DNA of 64,000 nucleotides from Aquatica leii. Taxonomy: Eukaryota; Arthropoda; Insecta; Coleoptera; Lampyridae. The DNA lies in NCBI GenBank assembly GCA_035610365.1, contig CM069432.1, forward strand, positions 15,624,001-15,688,000, in the 5' to 3' direction. The notes beneath the pieces were generated by a model. That model saw only the letters and a list, made by a program, of their open reading frames with translations, ran no database searches and was not told the DNA's origin. The translations under genes were made by a program, and so were the position numbers. Positions 10,075-20,732 of the stretch are shown here, piece after piece. Numbering within the stretch: position 1 is the first letter of the stretch; every line of letters begins with the position of its first letter.

Positions 10075-11836
10075 CTTCCATTGTATAGATGGGAATAACT
10101 TTAATAATTTCTTCCTCGTCATAGTCCAGAATATCATCAGTCTGAGACCATCGCCAGCATTTATCTCCACTAGAAGCCATGTGTTTTACGTAATTTTTTC
10201 ACCATCGCTACAACCATTCCTGGGAAAAATTTGTCCCCATACTTTACCATCGCCCTCTATCACAGCTATTCCCGTTTTCCCTTCATCTTCACTCTCATTT
10301 AATGAATATTCCGAATCTGACTCCGATGATGACGAAACGGTAACTAATTTCTTCTTAGCGGGCATCTTTTTTTTATTTTTATCATTCTGTGCTTTTAACG
10401 TATGTGAACAGCCAGCTTCTAAAAAAATCCTCTTCCTTACATTAGAAATTTTTTGTTGCTGAACAGCCGTATTTTTATCGGTTCTTGGTGTTATAGTTTC
10501 TTGCAGTTCTTTCATTTAAGGTGAACTGGTAATAATGACGGTTTTCCCTTTTCTAACTCTTGGTGGTGCCTTAGGGATTGGCATTATATCACTTGGAGAG
10601 ACTATTATATCTTCGGAGCTTCCTAAAGCGTCAGTGATGGTTTGACTTAGCGGTTCTGAAATTGGAGCCTCGATTGTAACCACTTCACTTGGTAAAGGAC
10701 GGTTGTTGTGGCAGCAGGAGCAAATGCTTCCTCCGGAAATATATTTGCATTAAAGGGATAACTGCCTGTTGCGCTGAATCCTGATGGTAGCTGCATTTCC
10801 GAAGAGATTACCAACTTCATATATTGATATTACTTTTCCGGAGTTGTTTCGAAGCCAATTTTGTACATTATGACTGTAGGCGTTAGACAGCGGCCACATA
10901 AATGCAACGTCCAATGGCTGCATGCGATGGGACGTGTGAGGAGGTGGTGCAAGAATGTGGACGTGGTTTTGTCGAGCCTTTTCAATTAAAGACAAATTTT
11001 TGAGTGTCCATCAAAGATCAGAAGCACTGGATCGTCTACAGTGAGTTTTGTGTGTTTTAGGAAATGGTTGAACCACATGGTGAAAATTTCCGTTTGCATC
11101 CATCCCGATGGATGAGGAACAACTTCACTTCCGGGAGGAAGGCCTATTTCAAAGAGAGGATTTTTGCGTACCCGAGGAAACACCAGTAGAGGCGGAACAT
11201 ATATCCCTGAAGCACTGACACATATCTCCGCAGTAACTAGAGTGCCGCGCTCGGCCGATGCTAAACTCCCAACTTGCTTTTTTCCCTTGCATGATAATAT
11301 CTTTGACTGCTTATTAGGAACTGTACTAATTCCCGTTTCATCACAGTTAAACACTCGGTGAGGCGGAAATCTATGTTTGTGTATCAGTTCTCCTAGTAAC
11401 TGAAAAAAAAATTTCCACAACTATTTTGTTAAACCCGGCAGCTCGTGCTGCTGATGTGGGTTCCGGCTGTCGTAGTGATATGTTACGGTTTCTTTTAAGA
11501 AAACCCGCCACCCAGTCTCTCCCTGCTAAGCGAGTTTTGTTTGAAAAGTTATGGGTAATGTTGTTTTGTGTAGCATACTGATATGCAACATTCTTTCCAT
11601 TTCAAGCAAATGTTTGAGTTCCTCTTTTTGCTCAGCCGTAAACACCTGAACCTTCCAAGTTTCTTTCTTAATTCATTTTTTTTAACGTATCGAGCCAATG
11701 TTACACGAGGCACGTTGTACTGTATAGATGCTTTTCGCAGGCTCATTTCGCCTTGTTTAATAGCGTTTACGGCATTGTTCATCGCCCCCACCGACCAGTT
11801 TTGTTGAGTTGTTTTTATCTTGTAGTCTCTCACCAT
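10075..11836 (-). pseudogene. Pogo-like transposase of element A
   Basis: The start at 11836 (MVRDYKIKTTQQNWS) is followed by a psq-type helix-turn-helix (MSLRKASIQYNVPRVTLARY). A CENP-B-type segment is visible in another frame at about 11430-11540 (FLKRNRNISLRQPEPTSAAR). The DDE domain follows: first Asp in FNCDETGIST, second in LLIFDGHS, third in HRMQPLDVAF. The C terminus is a Lys-rich then Ser/Glu-acidic tail (KKLVTVSSSSESDSE) ending near CWRWSQTDDILDYDEEEI at about 10090-10150. The frame changes several times (near 11690, at an A-run near 11405, near 10990 and in the tail). All three Asp are kept, but the gene is broken. Confidence 0.8.
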
Positions 11837-11978
11837 CTTTTAATTCTGGAAAAACAATAAAACAAACTTTAGGTACATAAAATATATTGGGGCAAAGCGA
11901 GACATGTCCCACTTTATACTAATTTTAAACTCTTGTCTCACTTTACCTCGATATCTCACTTTGCCCCGACTTCCCTTA

Positions 11979-12157
11979 CAGATTTTCAAATTTATTTATA
12001 GCCATAGGCGTCGAGTTCGTGGGTTCCAGCTACTTTTTGAACCCACAATTTTTTGTGGATTCCTATCACCCACATGAATTCTTCATTTTCTTCAAATCAT
12101 TCAAATCATTTTCTTTTAATCATATTATAGAACTTTAACCTTCTTTGAGGTAGAAAG
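11979..12157. other. Spacer between the pogo nest and a MITE
   Basis: AT-rich spacer. The only structure seen is a small hairpin, GTGGGTTC (12019-12026) with GAACCCAC (12039-12046). Confidence 0.4.
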
Positions 12158-12607
12158 CTATAAATTAGTACGGAAGGTAGATGATCTATTGAAAAGTAAC
12201 GCAACGTAAATTGTCGATCGATATAGTTATGGAAACACATCAGCGTATCCTAGCGCTGATGAGTTCCAAAAGAACGAAACAGCTGTCCACTAGTTCTCAT
12301 ATGTTGTTTTTCACAACTGTACACTGTTTCACGACGTTACTTGTCAATACAGATCTCTCTAATGTCAAACTGCTCTTTATTTTTTTTCTTTCCGTACAAT
12401 TTAGTAATAAGATAACGAAATGTACTGTCGTTCGACAACTATATGACCAAAATGACATTACGCTGAATTACCTCATTACAAAACTGCAGTATAGAAAAAA
12501 AATGGCATTATAAAGGCAGTTTAACAGTAGTCATCTTTATACATCATTGACTTTCGTTGTTATTAAATCCGATGTCAACTTTTTCTACCTTCCGTACTAA
12601 TTTATAG
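12158..12607. mobile_element. MITE with 24-bp terminal inverted repeats
   Basis: The left arm (12158-12181: CTATAAATTAGTACGGAAGG, then TAGA) is repeated in perfect inverse at 12584-12607. The 450 bp between the arms has no convincing gene; the longest frame there (12211-12513) has no recognisable domain. The size, the perfect arms and a TA next to the AATTAGTACGG core suggest a non-autonomous Tc1/mariner-type element. The exact edge is ambiguous because the flanking CTATA is also palindromic with TATAG. Confidence 0.75.
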
Positions 12608-12793
12608 TTTTGTATTTATGATACGTGGTATTTTTACGACAGGATGTATTTCATATTTTTAGGAAAGAGTTATTTTCTTGTGTTTAATAATAATACTGAC
12701 TTAACATTCCTTCAATGAATTTAACCGCCCATTCGGGCTTCCTATATCCGTTTTTCGGAGAGGATTAGCCCCCTTGTTGTTCATTGCACTTCA

Positions 12794-14087
12794 CTAAAGG
12801 AATTTCTCATTTGCTGTCAGCCCTATTTGCCTTGCTTTTTCGTCTAGGTTTGTGAATATCTCTTCTGGTTTCGTTTCTGTCCTGCTTATCATTAGCACGT
12901 CATCTGCGTATGCTATTATTTGCCTTTCTCTATTGATTATTGTTCCTTCACAGTTTAGTTTTCTTATCACACTTTCCAGCGTTAGACAGAGTGGCTGACA
13001 GAGAGCATCTCCTTGCCTTATTTCTTTATTAAAAAAACATCTGTCGGTATCTCCCTCTGTTCTTACTGTTGCATAGGTGTTTCTTAGCGTTACTTCTGTT
13101 AGTCTTATTAACTTTTGTGGTACTCTATCGTCTTTCAATGCTTGTATCAATTTCCTCCTGTTAATGTTATCAAAAGCTTGCATAAAGTTTACAAAAATCA
13201 TGTACAATGTGATAATATGTTCATTGGTTTTTTCTAATATCTAATTATGTGGTTAGCATTTATTACAAATTTTTCCTTGGTGAACCCAAATTGGTAGCTA
13301 CCTATTTTCAAGTGCACTGTCAGTTCCATTGAGCATTGTGGAGAATATTTTATAGGCTGAATTTAGCAACACAATCTCTATAATTACTGAATATTTCTTT
13401 ATCCCATTTTTTGTGTTTTGTCACGATAATGCCTTCACTCCAGTCTCTTTGTATTCTTTCCGTACTCCAAATCTTCTTTATTATCTGATATAATTTTCTT
13501 TGTGCACTTTTACCACTGTACTTAATCATTTCTCCACATATTTGATCTGTTCCTGAGGCCTTTCAATTTTTTTGTCTCGCTATCTGCTTGATTTCTTCAT
13601 ACGTTTGTTCTGTTATTTGTAATTCCTCTCCGTTTTCACTAGCCCTTTCTTGCCTTTCTGAGTCGTTCATATTGCAAAGGGGTGTACACAGCTTTTGAAA
13701 GTGTTCTTTCAATATTTCTTTAACTTTTCCAGCACTGTTTTGCAACATTCCATTTTCATCTTTCATTCCTATACTTATTTTATTTCCAGTTTTTTGTTCT
13801 CGTATTTTCCTGTATAATTCACTCATCTTATTTTTTTGCTATCCCCTTCTATATTTTCCAATAATTTATTTGTTCATTCGTTTTTCTTTCGCTTACATAA
13901 TTTGCTTGTTTCCTTTCTTTTTTCTTTATATTCATTTATGTCTTCTTCTGCATTAGTCTTTATCCATTTTAGTCTTGCCCTATTTTTTTGCTCTACTGCC
14001 TTCTCACACTCCTTATCAAACCAATCCTGCCTTCTCTTATTGCTTTTGTATCTAATTGTATCCTGCGCGGCTTTATATATGTCGTGT
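12794..14087 (-). pseudogene. LINE reverse transcriptase, broken
   Basis: The frame 13207-12794 shows RT motifs: FVNFMQAFDNINRRKL (motif A), KEIRQGDALCQPL (motif B, where RQGDALSP is usual) and IIAYADDVLMISRT (motif C with both Asp). Upstream the frame 13826-13563 (MSELYRKIREQKTGNKISIG) and the bases to 14087 give the charged linker of LINE ORF2 proteins (WFDKECEKAVEQKNRARLKW is readable near 14000). Between about 13210 and 13560 the RT fingers are readable only in changing frames. The thumb after motif C is lost. Confidence 0.75.
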
Positions 14088-14301
14088 TGTAAGGGGTGTA
14101 AGGTCCTTGTAATTCCTCCACTGTTAACATCTCAAAATTAAAACACAACACTTGCACAAATAATTGCTTTATTAAGTTTTATACAAAATAACGCGTGAGA
14201 TATCATTGTACATTTTATTAGTAGTGAATGTCATCGCTTCTTACTCATGCGCGCATTGCTTTTATTCAGCCAGAGGCGGCGTAGCTTAATGGTTTGTTAC
14301 A
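14088..14301 (-). repeat. LTR (3' with respect to the element) of gypsy fossil 1
   Basis: 214 bp, starts TGTAAGGGGTGTAAGG and ends GGTTTGTTACA. It is nearly identical to 18825-19035. Confidence 0.92.
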
Positions 14302-17105
14302 TGCTCCCCCTTTGCACCACACTTAAGTCCCGGGTGTGGGGCAACGGAAGTATTGGTACAGCAACTACACGGTGGTTTTACTGTCCTTCGACGGCGACCT
14401 TCAGGAGTACTTTTTGCTTTTCGCAGAGCGCTTTCTTCAGATTCGGTTAGGAAGTCAGGGCAGTCAGCTAAGGGTTCTGGGTTGCGTGGTCGTCCGCGTC
14501 TTCGTATTGGTTGCGTAGGCGATGGCGGATCTTCATCGAGATCAGCAATGTACGGTGTTAACGCCGAAACGTGATATTTGCCGATAGGATTTACAGTATC
14601 TCCAAGCGTCGAGATTTCATATGTGGTGGGTAACACTACTCTATGAATTCGATATGGCCCATCGCGGCGCGGCGCGAATTTAGAAGTTTGAGCTTTGTTA
14701 GAATCACTTAAACTTAAGATATGGGTGTTCACTAGCACTCTATCGTCAATTTTAAACGTTAAGGATCGGCGATGTGAGTCTTTATATTGTTTTTGGCGGT
14801 CTTGAGAAGTTTCATGTTTATCACGTGCCTCACTTAGTGCACTGTTAAGTATTAGTAGATACGGAGTTATTTGAGTCACAAAAATGTCATTGTTCACAAC
14901 GGATCGCAAATCACGAGATACATCATCAGGTGTTCGAAGTTCGCGACCGAAAGTGAGATAAGCAGGTGTGTAACCGGTAGATTGGCATTTTGCCGTGTTC
15001 ATTGCGAAACGAATAGCTGGCAGCTTATCTATCCAAGAGGTATGGTCAGATCCTGTTAAGATGGCTAGTTGGAACTTCATATCTCTATTTTTGCGTTCAA
15101 CCGGATTTGATTCCGGGTGGTAAACGGGCGTCAGGCTTTGTTGAAAACCTAAGCAGTCCGCAACTTATTTGCATTACAGCTCCAACAAACTGCAATCCAT
15201 TATCACTAATTACACGCCTTGGTACTCCATACCGTAGGATGATTTCGTCAATGAGACATCGGGCACAAGATAATGCAGTAGCGGATTCGAGAGCAAACAT
15301 TTCAACCCACCTGCTTGCGACATCCTCGACAATGAATATCCAAGAATAACCATGCGAAGTCGTTAGGAGGGGACCAAACAAGTCCACCGAGAGCACTTCG
15401 AATCGCTGCGACTGTATTCATGTTTGTAGTAAACCGGCTGGCTTTAGTTTTTCGCATTGAAACGTTGGCAGTCGATACACTTACTGGTGTAATCAGCAAT
15501 TGCTCTTCTTATGCCTGGCCAGAAATATCTTCGTGCTATGCGTTGATAAGTTCTTTCAGCACCATAATGACCAGACATTTCCGAATCGTGGTATTCACGA
15601 AGTATATAAGGCATCCTAGTTTTAGAAGCTACTAATTGTGGTTCTTCTTCATCAATCTCTGGAGTGTATTTGTACAGCACTCCATTTGACATAACATATC
15701 TTCTTTCGGACCATTTCTTTAGGTCAATGTCGGCTTCCGAAGTATCCTCTAAGCAAGAAATGATCTTCTCTATATCAGGATCGTTTATTTGCTCAGCTCT
15801 GATCTTGCCCGCAGTAAGCGTAGGGAAGTCGACTGTTAATAGATTGACATCTATTATTTTCTCGGAGTCATCTCGTGGTGGTTGAGATAACGTGTCTGCT
15901 ATGACATTTTTCTTTCCAGTAATATAATCAATCCGAAGGTAAAAAGGCATTCGTTGTAGTGCCCACCTTGCCAAACACCCCGTGGGAGATTTAAGCGACA
16001 TAAGCCACTTCAACGCTTGTTGATCGGTTTGTACGATTGTGGTAGCACCCTCAAGGTAACCTCGGAACTTTTGAACTTACCAAACAACAGCGAGTGCTTC
16101 ACGTTCGGTTGTATTATAATTACACTCTGCTGAATTCAGTAACCTAGACGCGTATTCCACTGGTCGTTCATCTTCGCCCTCCCATTGGAGTAGACATGCT
16201 CTAAGAGCGTAGTTACTTACGTCTGTTCTTAATATATAATGGAGTCGATTGTCAGCTTGCCGGAGAATTGGAGTTGTACATAAAAAATTCTTCAATTTGG
16301 TAAAAGCTTCGGTTTGCTCAGGTCCCCATGACCATTTGATGTTTTTCTTTGTCAAGGTAGACAACGGTTTCGCTACTAGCTCTATAAACCGTCGAAACCA
16401 TGAGCAGGTTTGTAGAAAACTGATAAGTTCTTTCACGTTGTTCGGTGCCGACATGTGTAGTATAGCTGCCACTTTGTCTTTGTTTGGTCGTACACCTTTC
16501 GGAGAAAGTATGTGTCCCAAATAGTGTACTTCCTGACAACAGAATGAGCACTTCTTTCTGTTAAGAGTTAACTTAAACAAGTCAAGTCGTTCGAACGTCC
16601 TTTTTAAATCTTCTAAGTGTTCCGAAAATGTGGTAGAAATTACGATCAGATCGTCCAAGTAGGCAAGTAGAAGGATGTCTTGCAACCTAGATCGAAATCT
16701 GTCCATTAGTCTCTGGAACGTTGATGGGGCATTCCGAAGACCAAAAGACATACGTAAGTATCTGTACGTACCAAACGGAGTGACAAACGCAGTTTTGTCT
16801 CTATCTGATGATTTGACATTTACTAGATGATACTCGCTTTTTAGGTCCAACGTAGTCATGTAATTAGTTTTCTTCGCTGCATGGAGGATATCATCGATAC
16901 GTGGAATTGGGTACCTATCTGCGCGGGTAATGGCATTCAAAGCTCTGTAATCAACTGTTAGTCGGACGCCATCATTTCTTTTTGGAACCAGGACAACTGG
17001 CGCAGCATACGGCGATTCACATTCTTCAATGTATCCATCTTGGAGTTTCATCCAATAAGACAATTGAGTGCTCTGCGTAGGGTGTCGCTTCGTTGTGTCG
17101 TTCAA
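14286..17105 (-). pseudogene. Pol remains of gypsy fossil 1 (RT, RNase H, integrase)
   Basis: In minus-strand order: reverse transcriptase (PVVLVPKRNDGVRLTVDYRA; LLAYLDDLIVIS), RNase H (RTDVSNYALRACLLQW), the HHCC integrase zinc finger (GHYGAERTYQRIARRYFWPG ... CIDCQRF), the integrase core (VDLFGPL; VISDNGLQFVG) and a C-terminal region (HVSALTPYIADLDEDPPSP). The order RT-RH-IN is that of Ty3/gypsy. The pol region is in several separate frames. Confidence 0.85.
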
Positions 17106-17197
17106 AGTTCGAACGAAATTCGACCAAAAGGCAGTCTAACTGTTTTCGTTCTTCTGGGGTTAGGTTAACTCCTTCGTCACTTCTCAGAGATACGTCA

Positions 17198-18571
17198 TTA
17201 GACTGTACTTCGTTTAAGAAACATGAGATGTCTTCCGCAAAAGCAAACGCATCTTGCGGATTTTCTCCAAATTAAATATTCGTTATTTGGTATGTCTAGG
17301 ATTATGTTGGCGTCTCGAATAAAATCGATTCCTAGTAATGTACGACTGTTTACATGATCAGGCACAGAGACAAAACGTGTTAAAATTGTCTTGTGTTGCA
17401 GTGTAACATCTACGTCGAAGATACATACTTTGACGTCTCTTTTAGCTCCATCGGCCAATGTCATAACTAAATTTTCTTTGGTGTATGGGATACCATCCTG
17501 TACTAATAACTTTGCTAACGACGAGCCAGCAAGCGTTGTTTTAGATCCTGTGTCGACAAAAGCACACCCTTGGTGATTATTTATCGTTAAAGAAATAAGC
17601 GGTCTATTTGAATGATTATTATCAATGCTGTTATACATAAATTCGTTAATCGTCGTTTTTGGTTTGCACTTTCGGCAGTTGCTTTTAATATAACCAACCG
17701 TACCACAACATGTAATTCCGGAGCTAGTCGGAGAAGATGTGTCGTTTGGCTTATTTTTCGAAATGTGTAGTGCAGACGGGGTATTTGAGAACACATTTCC
17801 ATTAGTTTTAGTTTTAATCAGTTTTCTACATTCGTCTTTTACATGACCGGGATTTTTACAGTACGAACATCGATTCTTTGAAAAATCTTTACACTCATTT
17901 GTATTCACGTTAACCGTAAGATCAAATGTTTCCTCGGCCAGCCGCGCTTTAGCCAAGAGTTGCTGGAATGTAGTAACTGCATCTCGTGGAATTTCTTCAA
18001 GAATTTTGAAATTTAGTAAACCGTAAACCATGCCGATGTGCGTTGCTTCCGTCAACGTATCCGTTGGTAATTGAGCTAAGATCGATCGAGCTTTACAAAT
18101 AAAAACATCGGTTTTCGTTTTCAAATCTTGTTCTTGCGCAAACAATTCCCGGTAAACCCGATATGGTGGTTTAGCTGGATCGAATGTTGACTTCAGCAAA
18201 TCAATAGCGTTTTCCCAAGTATCGAGGGTTGACTTCACTCTCTGGTACCACGTTGCTGCAAAATCGTCGAGTAACATAGGAAGTCCTTTGAGCGCGTTAT
18301 CGTCAGATATTCCCGTGCAATCTTTATAAATTTGAATAGCGCCTGTAAATGCATTAACGTCAATATCCGATAAACCGTTAAATCTCGAATTACACTTTGC
18401 GAAACTACCGCATAAACCACGCACGACCGAATCACCTTGGGGCGGCGCTGAAGCAACTGTTAAGTGCGATAAGAGTTCCTTAAATTGTTCATTTGTAAGC
18501 GTTACCGGCATGGTGGTTTCCGAATTTCCACTTTTGCACGAACGTAAAAAGTACGAATGTTGACCTTCCAC
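17198..18571 (-). pseudogene. Gag and protease region of gypsy fossil 1
   Basis: A 457-codon frame. The N-terminal part is a capsid-type gag (ALKGLPMLLDDFAATWYQRV is typical of insect Ty3/gypsy capsid). A CCHC knuckle follows (CSYCKNPGHVKDEC) and then an aspartic protease with the VDTGSKTTLAG active-site motif. It shares its strand with the pol remains to the left. Family and parts are clear; treated as a fossil. Confidence 0.88.
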
Positions 18572-18824
18572 GGTGTAAAATATTAATAATAACTAACAGA
18601 AGTTCCTCGTAGGTGAAGAATCTTCTCTAAGCTGCTGCAGGATAAATGCAAATTTTGGAGAGTAAGCAGTGAATGCAAAAACGAACCCAATAACGTCCTA
18701 CACCTGTAGAAGCAGTTTTTGGTGCGAAACACTGTCACTTTGAGAATCTTAACGTCACGTGCACTTGTGTGTTAAAACAATTAAGACATTAAATTTTAGA
18801 GATTCCACGTCTAGGGCGTCAATT

Positions 18825-19035
18825 TGTAAGGGGTGTACGGTCCTTGTAATTCCTCCACTGTTAACATCTCAAAATTAAAACACAACACACACAAAATAAT
18901 TGCTTTATTAAGTTTTATACAAAATAACGCGTGATATCATTGTACATTTTATTAGTAGTGAACGTCATCGCTTCTTACTCATGCGCGCTTTACTTATATT
19001 CAGCCAGAGGCGGCGTAGCTTAATGGTTTGTTACA
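18825..19035 (-). repeat. LTR (5' with respect to the element) of gypsy fossil 1
   Basis: 211 bp copy of the same repeat with the same TG...CA ends. GTGT follows directly, matching the bases before 14088. Confidence 0.92.
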
Positions 19036-19870
19036 GTGTTTCATTTTTGTACATTTGCTGTCTACATCTTCCTCTATTTCTACTGTTGCTAGTTCTTGTT
19101 GCGTTGCTTCCTTGTATTTCGTTTTCATTTCTTCTTGTGTAAACTTGTCTATTTCCCAGCGTTTCTCTTTTCCCTCTTTTGTTCTTTGTTCGTTGAATTT
19201 TTGTTTTATTTTTGCTATAACCAAAAAATGGTCGGTATCGGCACTCGCACCTCTAAATGTTCTTACATCTCTTATTGAAGTAGCGTTTTTCTTTGCTACC
19301 AGTACATGGTCTATCTGGTTTCCTTGTGTACTGTTTCCTCCTGGTATTATCCATGTTATTTTATGTGTTTTCTTGTGCTTGAATTTTGTGCTACTTATTA
19401 TCATGTTTGTTGATGCTGCTGTGCCATTATGTATCGTATGCTTTCCTGTCACTTTATTTGCGAATTTTTCTTTGCTTATCTGTGCATTGAAGTCTCCAAC
19501 CACCATTATCATATCATGCCTTGGTGCTTCCTCTGTTAGTTTTTCTAATTCTTAGTATAATTTCTCCTTATCACTTTCATTAGCTTTTTCCGTCGGGGCA
19601 CATACATTTATAATTGACAGATTTGTTTGTTTGGTTTCAATTCGTATATAAGCTAGTCTACCGTTTATTGGTTTAATGCATAATATTTTCCAAATTGCTT
19701 TATTTACGTAAAAGCCAACCCCATTTGCTCCTTGCTTTTTTTCTCCTGAGTATAATAGTGTGAAATCTTTTTTTATTATCTCCCATTCTCCTTTCCATCG
19801 TACCTTTCGCACTGCAGCCACATCTACTTGATATCTTGTTATTTTTTTTTGCGACTTCCATCATTTTTGC
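19000..19870 (-). pseudogene. LINE endonuclease domain
   Basis: The frame 19821-19552 (KQGANGVGFYVNKAI; LSIINVCAPTEKANESDKEK) continues after a stop into 19512-19000 (MIMVVGDFNAQISKEKF; NQIDHVLV; SADTDHFLV). GDFNA, IDHV and D-H-FLV are the signature blocks of the exonuclease/endonuclease/phosphatase fold used by LINEs to nick target DNA. The N-terminal block is partly readable before 19821 (YQVDVAAVRKVRW). The downstream linker runs into the right LTR of the gypsy fossil at 19035. Confidence 0.75.
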
Positions 19871-20690
19871 TTCTTTCAGTAACGTTTTTATGTCCCTATC
19901 TTTATCTCATTTTTATGTTTTCTTTATTGTTGTCTATTTATCTAGTTTCCAAAATCATATCCTTTTTCGTACCCTCTCTTCATCTTTAATTCTGCCTGCT
20001 TTTTCCCATTTATTCGTTTTTTGATCACCGTGATGTATTTGTTTATTCTTCGGAGTTGCTTTTTAAACTATTTGTTTTCTGCGTCTCCTGGTGACCTTTC
20101 ACCCACTGTTCTGGTCTTTTGTTCTTTATTACTCTCTGGGATGGGTATTTTTTCTATCTCTTCTAGGCTGAATTCTTTGTTATTCACGATCTCATTTTTG
20201 CCAAGCATTCTTCTTCCTTTGTTTTTTTTTAAATAGTATCCTAGTTTTTTCCTTTGTTCTGTTACTGCCCAAGGGTAGTCTTCAGTTATCCATATGTTTG
20301 TGCCCTTTAAAAAGTTTGTAGCTTTGCGGATTTCTATTTATTGTTTCCATGGTGCTAGTTCCACCATTATTGTTCTATTTGTCCTTCCTGGAATTTTCCC
20401 ATTCTTGTTATTTCACTACCTTGCATTACCTTCTTCTCATCTAGACCCATCTTAATATACATTTATTCTATTTTTTTCATTAACTTGTCTTCGTCCTCAT
20501 CATTTTCCTTTGCCATTCCACGAACTATTATATTTTTCTTCTTTATTTCTTTTTCCAGTATTTCAATTCTTGTTTCCTGATCTGCTATCTGTTTTTTTAG
20601 TGCTCCATTTCCTGTTTGCAATTTATTTACTGTCTTTGCAGTTTTATGCCGTTCAGGATTTCTATGATTTTTTCCTTCATTTTGTTTCGT
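19871..20690 (-). pseudogene. LINE ORF1-like region with coiled coil
   Basis: Minus-strand frames give a heptad-like charged region (EKIIEILNG; ADQETRIEILEKEIKKKN) followed by IIVRGMAKENDEDEDKLM and a basic part. This resembles the coiled-coil plus RRM-like ORF1 proteins of several LINEs. Several stops and frame changes interrupt it. It was assigned by position upstream of the endonuclease and by composition. Confidence 0.45.
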
Positions 20691-20732
20691 TTACTCCGCT
20701 TCTGGCTTCTTTTCCTAAATCTAGCAAACTTG

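Larger units (their letters stand above)
4482..11978 (-). mobile_element. Pogo-like DNA transposon A (outer element of a three-level nest)
   Basis: Terminal inverted repeats share GGGAAGTCGGGGCAAAG (left 4483-4499, right in reverse at 11961-11977) and are flanked by TA on both sides, the target duplication of the Tc1/mariner/pogo superfamily. The TIR core recurs inward (see the subterminal repeats entry). The transposase lies on - at about 10075-11836. About 5 kb of the span is a later insertion of pogo-like B with a third element inside it, so A itself is about 2.5 kb. Its gene has frame breaks and A is inactive. Confidence 0.85.
14088..19035 (-). mobile_element. Ty3/gypsy LTR retrotransposon fossil 1
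   Basis: Two LTRs (14088-14301 and 18825-19035, both TGTAAGGGG...TTACA) flank gag and pol on -, with GTGT duplicated outside (14084-14087 and 19036-19039). A purine tract abuts the left LTR on the - strand. Parts: gag with zinc knuckle and protease, reverse transcriptase, RNase H, integrase with HHCC zinc finger, and a C-terminal tail. The LTRs differ at roughly 8-9 sites in 214 bp, so the insertion is fairly young. The pol region carries several breaks; the element is a fossil. It inserted into the LINE described above. Confidence 0.92.
12740..20700 (-). mobile_element. Non-LTR retrotransposon (LINE) on -, split by a gypsy fossil
   Basis: In minus-strand order it has an ORF1-like coiled-coil region (about 20690-19850), an apurinic-type endonuclease (about 19821-19050), then a linker and reverse transcriptase (14087-12794). 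A Ty3/gypsy element with a 4-bp GTGT duplication (14088-19035) separates endonuclease and RT; across it the LINE sequence joins smoothly. The 5' side meets a Penelope-like copy at about 20690-20733. The 3' end of the RT and any tail are missing near 12740. The clade is not fixed (CR1/Jockey/RTE-like by general look). It carries many frame breaks and is not functional. Confidence 0.75.

Noticed and set aside
12211-12513. 100-codon frame inside a MITE
   Set aside because: No recognisable domain; MITEs do not encode proteins and the frame is within chance length.
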